From IMG/VR virus record IMGVR_UViG_3300028840_001224, positions 1 through 27,983 of that record: DNA of 27,983 nt; one strand, 5' to 3'. A program made the position numbers and the translations under genes. This document shows positions 5,547 to 9,498 of the stretch, piece by piece (positions within the stretch are counted from its first letter, which is position 1; every line of letters begins with the position of its first letter). The DNA is from a virus. Below the pieces are notes generated by a model. The model saw only the letters and a program-made list of their open reading frames with translations. It ran no database searches and had not been told where the DNA came from.

Positions 5547-5620
5547 TGGTGGGACGCCAGAGAATCGAACTCTGCCCAATGGGTTAAAGGCCCAACGCTC
5601 CGCCTTGGAGCTAACGTCCC
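5547..5620 (-). tRNA. tRNA-Lys (anticodon TTT), with C33
   Basis: Acceptor GGGACGT/GCGTCCC, D-stem GCTC/GAGC, anticodon stem TTGGG/CCCAT and encoded CCA. The anticodon loop is CCTTTAA, so the near-universal U33 is C. Shifting the loop by one base to restore U33 would give anticodon TTA, but the stem then gains a C-C clash. It abuts tRNA-Asn without a spacer. Confidence 0.82.
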
Positions 5621-5695
5621 TGGCTCAGGAGCCCAGATTCGAACTGGGACGATCTGATTAACAGTCAGACATGCTCCCGTTGACATCACTCCTGA
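5621..5695 (-). tRNA. tRNA-Asn (anticodon GTT)
   Basis: Acceptor TCAGGAG/CTCCTGA, anticodon stem TCTGA/TCAGA with loop CTGTTAA, T-stem CCCAG/CTGGG, discriminator G and encoded CCA. Its first ten bases contain the last codons and TGA of the upstream HNH gene. Confidence 0.95.
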
Positions 5696-5952
5696 ACATA
5701 GTTCCCGTGCTCGTCTCGCGCCTGGGAGAGCGCGTGGCTCCGAGAGTGCTCCGCACGGGAGGACAACTCTAGGTTCGCCGGATCGTTGTCGCGGCGATCA
5801 CCGTTCTTGTGGTGGATCGTTTCATCGCTGGCCGGGAGCACGCCGTGCTCCTTCCAGTACACCAGCGTGTGCTCGTAGCAGTAGCGGCCACGGTACTTCT
5901 TGCCGGGGAAGTCCTCCGGCGCTACGACGAGTTCGTATGGGCCGTTCTTCAT
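5686..5952 (-). CDS. HNH endonuclease, 88 aa, inside the tRNA array
   Basis: The start is the ATG at 5952, five bases after AGGAG; two GTG codons upstream in frame are too close to the ribosome site. The product has the compact HNH signature: YEHTLVYWKEHG (26-37), then IHHKNGDRRDNDPANLEL (46-63) with catalytic and metal candidates His47/His48, Asn50 and Asn60. Small proteins of this kind are common as free-standing homing-type nucleases in phages, and tRNA arrays are frequent sites. The gene lies between tRNA-Gln(CTG) and tRNA-Asn and its TGA falls at positions 8-10 of tRNA-Asn. Homing activity is inferred, not shown. Confidence 0.85.
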   Translation of the reverse strand: MKNGPYELVVAPEDFPGKKYRGRYCYEHTLVYWKEHGVLPASDETIHHKNGDRRDNDPANLELSSRAEHSRSHALSQARDEHGNYVQE

Positions 5953-5965
5953 CACCACTCCTGAA

Positions 5966-6039
5966 TGGCTGCCCCCCGCAGATTCGAACTGCGATTGTCC
6001 GGGTCAGAGCCGGGTGTCCTACCATTGAACGAAGGGGCA
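5966..6039 (-). tRNA. tRNA-Gln (anticodon CTG)
   Basis: Acceptor TGCCCCT/GGGGGCA, anticodon stem CCCGG/CCGGA-type with loop CTCTGAC, T-loop TTCGAAT, discriminator G and encoded CCA. Confidence 0.93.
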
Positions 6040-6040
6040 T

Positions 6041-6114
6041 TGGTCGGGAAGCGGGGAGTCGAACCCCGGCTGCATGGTCCCAAACCACGCGTGCTGCCGT
6101 AACACTTCTTCCCG
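6041..6114 (-). tRNA. tRNA-Pro (anticodon TGG)
   Basis: Acceptor CGGGAAG/CTTCCCG, anticodon stem CGTGG/CCATG with loop TTTGGGA, T-loop TTCGACT, discriminator A and encoded CCA. It is the only proline tRNA here. Confidence 0.95.
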
Positions 6115-6115
6115 T

Positions 6116-6189
6116 TGGGGTGTCCGAGCGGAGTTGAACCGCCATCATCAGGGCCACAACCTGACGCTCTTCCATTGAGCTACGGACAC
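6116..6189 (-). tRNA. tRNA-His (anticodon GTG)
   Basis: Acceptor GTGTCCG/CGGACAC, D-stem GCTC/GAGC, anticodon stem TCAGG/CCTGA with loop TTGTGGC, discriminator C and encoded CCA. The base before position 1 is T, so the G-1 normally encoded for bacterial tRNA-His is absent. Confidence 0.93.
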
Positions 6190-6346
6190 AACGAAACCGA
6201 CGACGACACCAGACACCAGAGCCTCCGTGTGAACTGGTCTGTCGCTCCCGAGCTACCCTTGGAGCGGGATATTGGCTCTCTTATCACCCACCCACGATGC
6301 GTCTCGGATTCACTCGTCGTCAGTCGGCTTCGTTGTAGCCGTAGGT
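6190..6346 (-). other. 157-base spacer enclosed by an inverted repeat, no gene seen
   Basis: A roughly 20-base imperfect inverted repeat at 6188-6207 and 6316-6336 (ACAACGAA-CCGAC arms) encloses an inner CGCTCC/GGAGCG hairpin. The left arm overlaps the first two bases of tRNA-His. No cloverleaf and no convincing reading frame are present. It could be a structured RNA or the footprint of a small mobile insertion. Confidence 0.4.
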
Positions 6347-6422
6347 TGGTACTCCCCCAGGGACTTGAACCCTGACAGTGCTGGGTGTAAACCAGGTGTT
6401 CTGCCACTCGAACTCGGGGAGC
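6347..6422 (-). tRNA. tRNA-Val (anticodon TAC)
   Basis: Acceptor GCTCCCC/GGGGAGT, anticodon stem CTGG/CCAG with loop TTTACAC, T-loop TTCAAGT, discriminator A and encoded CCA. Confidence 0.93.
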
Positions 6423-6423
6423 A

Positions 6424-6498
6424 TGGTCGCACTGGAAGGATTCGAACCTTCAGGGCAGCCTCGTTATGAGCGAGCGCCAGTCACCAATCAGCAGTGCG
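6424..6498 (-). tRNA. tRNA-Met (anticodon CAT), copy 1
   Basis: Acceptor CGCACTG/CAGTGCG with a C1-G72 pair, anticodon loop CTCATAA on a CTCG/CGAG stem, T-loop TTCGAAT, discriminator A and encoded CCA. The normal 1-72 pair suggests an elongator rather than an initiator. The D-arm is hard to fold canonically. tRNA-Ile2 cannot be excluded from anticodon alone, but an AUA-reading tRNA-Ile(TAT) is already present. Confidence 0.87.
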
Positions 6499-6499
6499 A

Positions 6500-6575
6500 T
6501 GGTAGCGGGGGGAGGAATCGAACCTCCGGGGGTCATGGGTATGAACCACGCTTGGCTACCAACAGCCTCCCCGCA
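6500..6575 (-). tRNA. tRNA-Met (anticodon CAT), copy 2, mismatched 1-72
   Basis: Acceptor TGCGGGG/CCCCGCT leaves a T1-T72 mismatch. The D-stem is GGCT/AGCC, the anticodon stem CGTGG/CCATG with loop TTCATAC, and CCA is encoded. An unpaired 1-72 is a hallmark of bacterial initiator tRNA, but the three G-C pairs expected at 29-31/39-41 are not complete, so initiator identity is only possible. Confidence 0.87.
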
Positions 6576-6669
6576 TCAGGCCCCGAAGTTCTGCCATACA
6601 CCGTGCCGGTCTGGGCCTCGATGCGTAGGCTAGAGAGTGCTCGGGGTAGGCACCCTACTGCGCAGAGCC
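6576..6669 (-). other. 94-base spacer with stem-loops, no gene seen
   Basis: Contains CCCCGA (6581-6586) paired with TCGGGG (6641-6646) and a tight hairpin GTAGG-CAC-CCTAC (6646-6658). There is no tRNA cloverleaf and no convincing reading frame. Confidence 0.35.
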
Positions 6670-6746
6670 TGGTACCGCTGCCGGGGCTTGAACCCGGACT
6701 CTCCGCCTTGAGAGGGCGGCGTGTTGGCCAGTTACACTACAGCGGC
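6670..6746 (-). tRNA. tRNA-Glu (anticodon CTC)
   Basis: Acceptor GCCGCTG/CAGCGGT, anticodon stem CCGCC/GGCGG with loop CTCTCAA, T-loop TTCAAGC, discriminator A and encoded CCA. Confidence 0.95.
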
Positions 6747-6749
6747 ACT

Positions 6750-6825
6750 TGGTGGACCCGGCGAGATTCGAACTCGCATCGTGCAGCTTGCAAGGCTGAC
6801 ATGTTCCCGTTAGCACCACGGGCCC
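6750..6825 (-). tRNA. tRNA-Ala (anticodon TGC)
   Basis: Acceptor GGGCCCG/CGGGTCC with a G3-U70 wobble, the main alanine identity element. Anticodon loop CTTGCAA on a CAGC/GCTG stem, discriminator A and encoded CCA. Confidence 0.95.
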
Positions 6826-6832
6826 ACGATTC

Positions 6833-6911
6833 TGGCGGGAGTGACGGGAATCGAACCCGCCTGGTATTCCGCGCTGACAACGCGGTGGCCACCCATGCAG
6901 CCCCCACTCCC
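6833..6911 (-). tRNA. tRNA-Asp (anticodon GTC)
   Basis: Acceptor GGGAGTG/CACTCCC, anticodon stem CCGCG/CGCGG with loop TTGTCAG, T-loop TTCGATT, discriminator G (usual for Asp) and encoded CCA. The D region and variable region are slightly long, giving 79 bases. Confidence 0.93.
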
Positions 6912-6913
6912 GC

Positions 6914-6990
6914 TGGTCCCTCCCCTGGGATTCGAACCCAGACTGTCCGGGGTTTGAAGCCGGTGCCTCTGCCAGTTGGACTAGAGAGGG
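6914..6990 (-). tRNA. tRNA-Leu (anticodon CAA), short variable arm
   Basis: Acceptor CCCTCTC/GGGAGGG, T-stem CTGGG/CCCAG and encoded CCA. The anticodon stem CCGG/CCGG leaves loop TTCAAAC if a C-C clash at 31-39 is allowed, giving CAA. The alternative register gives TCA (UGA-reading) with poorer pairing. The 3-bp D-stem with loop CAACTGGCAGA is of the leucine type and is shared by the two neighbouring Leu tRNAs, which supports Leu. The variable region is only five bases. Confidence 0.78.
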
Positions 6991-6991
6991 T

Positions 6992-7069
6992 TGGTGCGAG
7001 CGGGGAGAGTCGAACTCCCAAGCGACTGGTTCTAAGCCAGCCAGGTATGCCAGTTCCCTTCACGCTCGC
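6992..7069 (-). tRNA. tRNA-Leu (anticodon TAG), short variable arm
   Basis: Acceptor GCGAGCG/CGCTCGC, 3-bp D-stem AGG/CCT with loop GAACTGGCATA, anticodon stem CTGG/CCAG with loop CTTAGAA, T-stem GGGAG/CTCCC, discriminator A and encoded CCA. Only about six bases separate the anticodon and T stems, where bacterial leucine tRNAs normally carry a long extra arm. Confidence 0.9.
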
Positions 7070-7070
7070 A

Positions 7071-7147
7071 TGGTCCCACCGAGAGGATTCGAACCTCCAC
7101 TGTCAGGAATCTCAGTCCTGTTCCTCTGCCAGTTGGGATACGGTGGG
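7071..7147 (-). tRNA. tRNA-Leu (anticodon GAG), short variable arm
   Basis: Acceptor CCCACCG/CGGTGGG, D-stem TCC/GGA with loop CAACTGGCAGA, anticodon stem CAGGA/TCCTG with loop CTGAGAT, discriminator A and encoded CCA. The variable region is five bases. The upstream zinc-finger gene ends inside it. Confidence 0.92.
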
Positions 7148-7336
7148 TTTGTGAGACGGTGCGCACTTGAAGCAGATGCGTACCCTCTCGCCGTTACGTC
7201 TTGTCCTGTCGGAGCACCCGTTGCAGACGGGCCTTCCACAGTACGTGCAGCGTACCCTGGTCTTCCTCTTGAAGAAGTAGTCGCCAGGATTCGCTATACA
7301 GAGTGCGCTCTTGATCGCGCACGGTTCCGCCTTCAT
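7112..7336 (-). CDS. Small zinc-finger protein between two tRNAs, 74 aa
   Basis: The frame begins at ATG 7336, two bases after the CCA of tRNA-Lys(CTT), so any ribosome site (a run of G) lies inside that tRNA. It ends in the anticodon region of tRNA-Leu(GAG); the last 11 residues are encoded by tRNA sequence. The core has paired cysteine knuckles, CTYCGRPVCNGCS and ICFKCAPSHK, preceded by a basic segment, consistent with a treble-clef or ribbon zinc site binding nucleic acid or protein. The N-terminus has two further Cys. No family can be named; a later internal start is possible. Confidence 0.65.
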   Translation of the reverse strand: MKAEPCAIKSALCIANPGDYFFKRKTRVRCTYCGRPVCNGCSDRTRRNGERVRICFKCAPSHKPTVSQLAEEQD

Positions 7337-7338
7337 GT

Positions 7339-7414
7339 TGGTCCCCCCGGAAGGATTCGAACCTTCACCTCAACGGTTAAGAGCCGCGTATGCCATCCGT
7401 AACACCTCGGAGGG
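7339..7414 (-). tRNA. tRNA-Lys (anticodon CTT)
   Basis: Acceptor CCCTCCG/CGGGGGG, anticodon loop CTCTTAA on a GCGG/CCGT stem, T-stem GAAGG/CCTTC, discriminator A and encoded CCA. U33 is normal here, unlike in tRNA-Lys(TTT). Confidence 0.92.
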
Positions 7415-7415
7415 A

Positions 7416-7490
7416 TGGAGCCCCTGCCGGGAATCGAACCCAGACTGACTGCTTACCAAGCAGTTGTGCTTCCGTTATCACTACAAGGGC
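7416..7490 (-). tRNA. tRNA-Thr (anticodon GGT)
   Basis: Acceptor GCCCTTG/CAGGGGC, normal D-arm (GTGA/GCAC), anticodon stem CTGC/GCAG with loop TTGGTAA, discriminator T and encoded CCA. Unlike the other two Thr tRNAs it has a normal D-loop. Confidence 0.94.
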
Positions 7491-7492
7491 AT

Positions 7493-7581
7493 TGGTGGAG
7501 CAGGAGGGATTCGAACTCTCAAGTGTCCTTGGGACTCCGGGGTTACAGCCCGGTGCCGGCACCAGTTCCGGCGTCTGCTCC
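7493..7581 (-). tRNA. tRNA-Tyr (anticodon GTA)
   Basis: Acceptor GGAGCAG/CTGCTCC, anticodon stem CCGGG/CCCGG with loop CTGTAAC, long class II variable arm, T-loop TTCGAAT, discriminator A and encoded CCA. Total 89 bases. Confidence 0.95.
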
Positions 7582-7582
7582 A

Positions 7583-7657
7583 TGGAGCGGTCGGCGGGAC
7601 TCGAACCCGCACCACAAGGCTTGGAAGGCCCGCTGCTGCCAGTTACACCACGACCGC
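7583..7657 (-). tRNA. tRNA-Gly (anticodon TCC)
   Basis: Acceptor GCGGTCG/CGACCGC, anticodon loop CTTCCAA, T-stem GCGGG/CCCGC, discriminator T and encoded CCA. It is the only glycine tRNA in the window. Confidence 0.95.
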
Positions 7658-7732
7658 TCGCGGGGGCATTGCGCCCCCGTTACGTCTTTGAACGAACCAG
7701 GTTGTCAAAGACCACGCGGCATCTATGGCCGA
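7658..7732 (-). other. 75-base spacer with two hairpins, no gene seen
   Basis: A G+C hairpin CGGGGGC-ATTGC-GCCCCCG (7661-7679) is followed by TCTTTGA/TCAAAGA (7685-7711) with the 13-base loop ACGAACCAGGTTG. The same loop occurs, inverted, at the far end of the array (3765-3777). Candidate structured RNA, attenuator or processing element between tRNA-Trp and tRNA-Gly. Confidence 0.4.
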
Positions 7733-7806
7733 TGGCGGGCTCGCCAGGATTCGAACCTGGGTCTTCGGTTTTGGAGACCGAAATGCTTCCGCTACACCAC
7801 GAACCC
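7733..7806 (-). tRNA. tRNA-Trp (anticodon CCA)
   Basis: Acceptor GGGTTCG/CGAGCCC, anticodon stem TCGGT/ACCGA with loop CTCCAAA, T-loop TTCGAAT, discriminator G and encoded CCA. It is the first tRNA of the leftward array, following the 64-residue gene. Confidence 0.96.
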
Positions 7807-7816
7807 ATCACGCCTC

Positions 7817-7835
7817 ACAGGATACCAGATCCTGT
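7817..7835. promoter_or_regulatory. Perfect palindrome ACAGGAT-5-ATCCTGT
   Basis: A 7-bp perfect inverted repeat with a five-base centre spans the stop codon of the 64-residue gene and lies 11 bases before tRNA-Trp. It could be an operator, an RNA hairpin that guides 5' processing of the tRNA transcript, or a weak terminator; no U-run follows it. Confidence 0.35.
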
Positions 7836-8029
7836 CAAGTCGTGGTTGTGTAGTACGGGCCGAGTCGGTTCGGGGTGAGTTCCAGTTCCTTGACAGCCGC
7901 AGCCTTGGCCTCCTTCTCGGTGGGGCCGGTCCCAGCCACCTCTGCGACGTAGACGCCGACGGTCTTACCGGACAAGACCTTCGTCACATGGACGTTCAGC
8001 TTCACGACGAAGCCACTCTGCTCTTCCAT
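7835..8029 (-). CDS. Small protein with HicB-like or dsRBD-like fold pattern, 64 aa
   Basis: The ATG at 8029 directly follows the upstream TAG, and AAGGAGGAG in the last codons of that gene is the ribosome site. The predicted order is strand (GFVVKLNVHVTKVL), strand (KTVGVYVAEVAG), then a helix beginning GPTEKEAKAAAVKELEL. The pattern G-x-(S/T)-E-K-E-A-x-x-A resembles the last strand and helix of HicB-type antitoxins and of double-stranded RNA-binding domains. Sequence alone cannot decide between them. Position next to the tRNA array makes RNA binding attractive but unproved. Confidence 0.65.
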   Translation of the reverse strand: MEEQSGFVVKLNVHVTKVLSGKTVGVYVAEVAGTGPTEKEAKAAAVKELELTPNRLGPYYTTTT

Positions 8030-8746
8030 CTACTCCTCCTTCAGTGAGATCTTCCTCTTCTTCCGGCCTTCTGCCGGCGGGATCTTCTTCTTGGGCGCGA
8101 TCCTCTTCGGGATCGGGTTCACTTCTTGCGGCATCGTGCCAGTGCGGCGCAGTGTCTCCTCGTCCCAGATGGCCTGCGTCGATGGCGCGTAGAAATCTTC
8201 TTCGTTCCAGTGCCATACGTTGGTCTGGGTTGAGTACCTCTGCTGCCTCGCTACAAACCGTGCGTAGTCGTCCTCTGCGCGTCGCGCAGCCTCACGCTCC
8301 GCGTTCGCGGCGCCGACCTCCAGCGCCTCCTCTGCACGCGCAACACCCAGGAGGCGCTCCAGGTACTCGATCTGGGACTCGCCTTCACGGTGCCTGTGGA
8401 GCCCGGACTCAATGATGCTCATCATGCGCTGTTCGTAATGGGCCGCGTCGATGGGGTGCCTGCGCTGGAACTCCAGTACAGCCTCGTTGCTCTCCTCTGA
8501 GAGGCGGTTCCAGGCCTCCATGGTCCCGCGCTCCACGTAGTAGGCTCTCTCCTCGGTCACGGCGAACCTGTCGAAGATTCGCACAGACAGGCTCTGTACG
8601 GGAGAGATGTCCAGGGTGTCAGACGGGTCGTATGCGGTGGCAGCGGTGATAGGATCCTCATCCTGGATTCGAAGCTCCATCGGAGGTGGGTCAGGTACAG
8701 TCGTGTCCCTCTGGAAGCCGTTTCTCCCCGTCAGCCTTGCCAGCAT
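8030..8746 (-). CDS. Hypothetical helical protein ending in KKRKISLKEE, 238 aa
   Basis: The start at 8746 has GAGGGAGACAG upstream and overlaps the end of the HNH gene by 56 bases; an internal Met (MELRIQDEDP) lacks a ribosome site. The middle (about residues 100-165) is a long charged, Ala/Glu/Arg-rich helix, possibly coiled-coil. The C-terminus is basic and Pro-rich (IPKRIAPKKKIPPAEGRKKR). The closing KRKISL tail is shared with the protein at 20870-21766, and the final LKEE codons double as the next gene's Shine-Dalgarno. No family recognised. Confidence 0.65.
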   Translation of the reverse strand: MLARLTGRNGFQRDTTVPDPPPMELRIQDEDPITAATAYDPSDTLDISPVQSLSVRIFDRFAVTEERAYYVERGTMEAWNRLSEESNEAVLEFQRRHPIDAAHYEQRMMSIIESGLHRHREGESQIEYLERLLGVARAEEALEVGAANAEREAARRAEDDYARFVARQQRYSTQTNVWHWNEEDFYAPSTQAIWDEETLRRTGTMPQEVNPIPKRIAPKKKIPPAEGRKKRKISLKEE

Positions 8747-9257
8747 CTGTCTCCCTCTGTAGATGCATCAGTACCAGGTCGATGTCCATCTTGGTCTTGC
8801 ACAGCGACCTGAGTCTTAGCTGTTCGTACTTCTCAGCCCCCAGGAACCGAATGCAGAAGTCCCTGTGGGCCTCGTGATCGTTCGTTAGTCGGATGTGACA
8901 ACCGGGGCAACCAGGAGCCCCGTTGTCGAGGTCGAACCGGATGTGAGGGTACTTCCCCTTCGGGAAGAGGTGCATCGCCTGCAACCCTCTCGTCGTCCCA
9001 CACACCGCACACGCCCCAGTGGGTCTGGCCTTCTTGTAGATCAGATGCCGCCATAGGTCGTTCGCCCTCGTCATCTTCTGACGCCGCTCGTTCTGAGTCG
9101 GCGTTCGGTACTTCTTCTTCTTCCGTCCCGACAGCGGCTTCGTGATCCCATCGCAGTGGATGCACAAGAAACGACTGCGCCGCCCGCCTTCTGGCCTATC
9201 CTTGATCCATAGAACGTCCTTCTTGCAGCGTGGACAGTACCGAGGCATCTTCGGCAT
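8691..9257 (-). CDS. NinG-like HNH protein with N-terminal zinc ribbon, 188 aa
   Basis: The start ATG 9257 overlaps the stop of the 26-residue gene (TGATG). Residues 8-35 form a zinc ribbon (CPRC ... CIHC). A basic stretch (GRKKKKYRTPTQNERRQK) follows, then an HNH/treble-clef region: CAVC (83-86), LQAMHLFPKG (92-101), RFDLDNGAPGCPGCH (107-121). The order CxxC, His, RFD-x-x-N, CxxCH matches lambda NinG (Rap)-type recombination nucleases, which act on branched DNA. The gene sits in a block with ParB-like and replication genes, which fits. General HNH activity is well supported; Holliday-junction activity is family inference. Confidence 0.75.
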   Translation of the reverse strand: MPKMPRYCPRCKKDVLWIKDRPEGGRRSRFLCIHCDGITKPLSGRKKKKYRTPTQNERRQKMTRANDLWRHLIYKKARPTGACAVCGTTRGLQAMHLFPKGKYPHIRFDLDNGAPGCPGCHIRLTNDHEAHRDFCIRFLGAEKYEQLRLRSLCKTKMDIDLVLMHLQRETDAGKADGEKRLPEGHDCT

Positions 9258-9337
9258 CAGCGCCTCTTCAGCCACCCGAGAAGGGCCAAGAGTACAGCCG
9301 CCAGGACGCAGAGTCCGCCGTCCGCGCAGCCCCTCAT
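9257..9337 (-). CDS. 26-residue single-pass membrane peptide
   Basis: A tiny frame starts at ATG 9337, overlapping the upstream stop (ATGA), and its TGA overlaps the next ATG (TGATG). Both junctions are of the coupled type used throughout this operon, which is the main argument that it is real. The peptide is one hydrophobic segment (LCVLAAVLLALLGWL) capped by LKRR, predicting a single transmembrane helix with a positive-inside C-terminus. Function unknown; small phage membrane peptides include lysis and host-takeover factors, but nothing here specifies a role. Confidence 0.5.
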   Translation of the reverse strand: MRGCADGGLCVLAAVLLALLGWLKRR

Positions 9338-9498
9338 TGTCCGTAGGGCTCCCACGGCTTCGGGTGCTCCCTCCTGCGCTTGTACGCCTGGCGGAGCTTC
9401 TCCGCGACCTCCTCATCGCGCTTCTTCTCCTCCTCGGCCCGCTTCTTCATGCGCTCCTCGAAGCGCTTCATCTTCTCGTCCATGGTCAACTCGGTCAT
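9334..9498 (-). CDS. Small charged helical protein, 54 aa
   Basis: ATG 9498 overlaps the ParB-like gene's TGA (ATGA), with AAGAGG five bases upstream. The product is almost entirely Lys, Arg and Glu in heptad-like order (MKRFEERMKKRAEEEKKRDE), predicting one long amphipathic or coiled-coil helix, and ends in HPKPWEPYGQ. No family recognised. It may be an accessory to the ParB-like protein with which it is coupled. Confidence 0.6.
   Translation of the reverse strand: MTELTMDEKMKRFEERMKKRAEEEKKRDEEVAEKLRQAYKRRREHPKPWEPYGQ

Noticed and set aside
5547-5620. Ochre-suppressor reading (anticodon TTA) of the C33 tRNA
   Set aside because: That register needs a C-C clash in the anticodon stem. The Lys register pairs better and matches the tRNA-Lys loop pattern apart from C33.
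6378-7154. 258-codon plus-strand frame antisense to the tRNA array
   Set aside because: Its repeated GFEPS/GIEPxL phrases are translations of the antisense T-loop sequence in successive tRNAs.
7833-7838. TTGACA on the minus strand before tRNA-Trp as a -35 promoter box
   Set aside because: No -10-like sequence lies 15-19 bases downstream, and the hexamer is part of the stop codon and palindrome.
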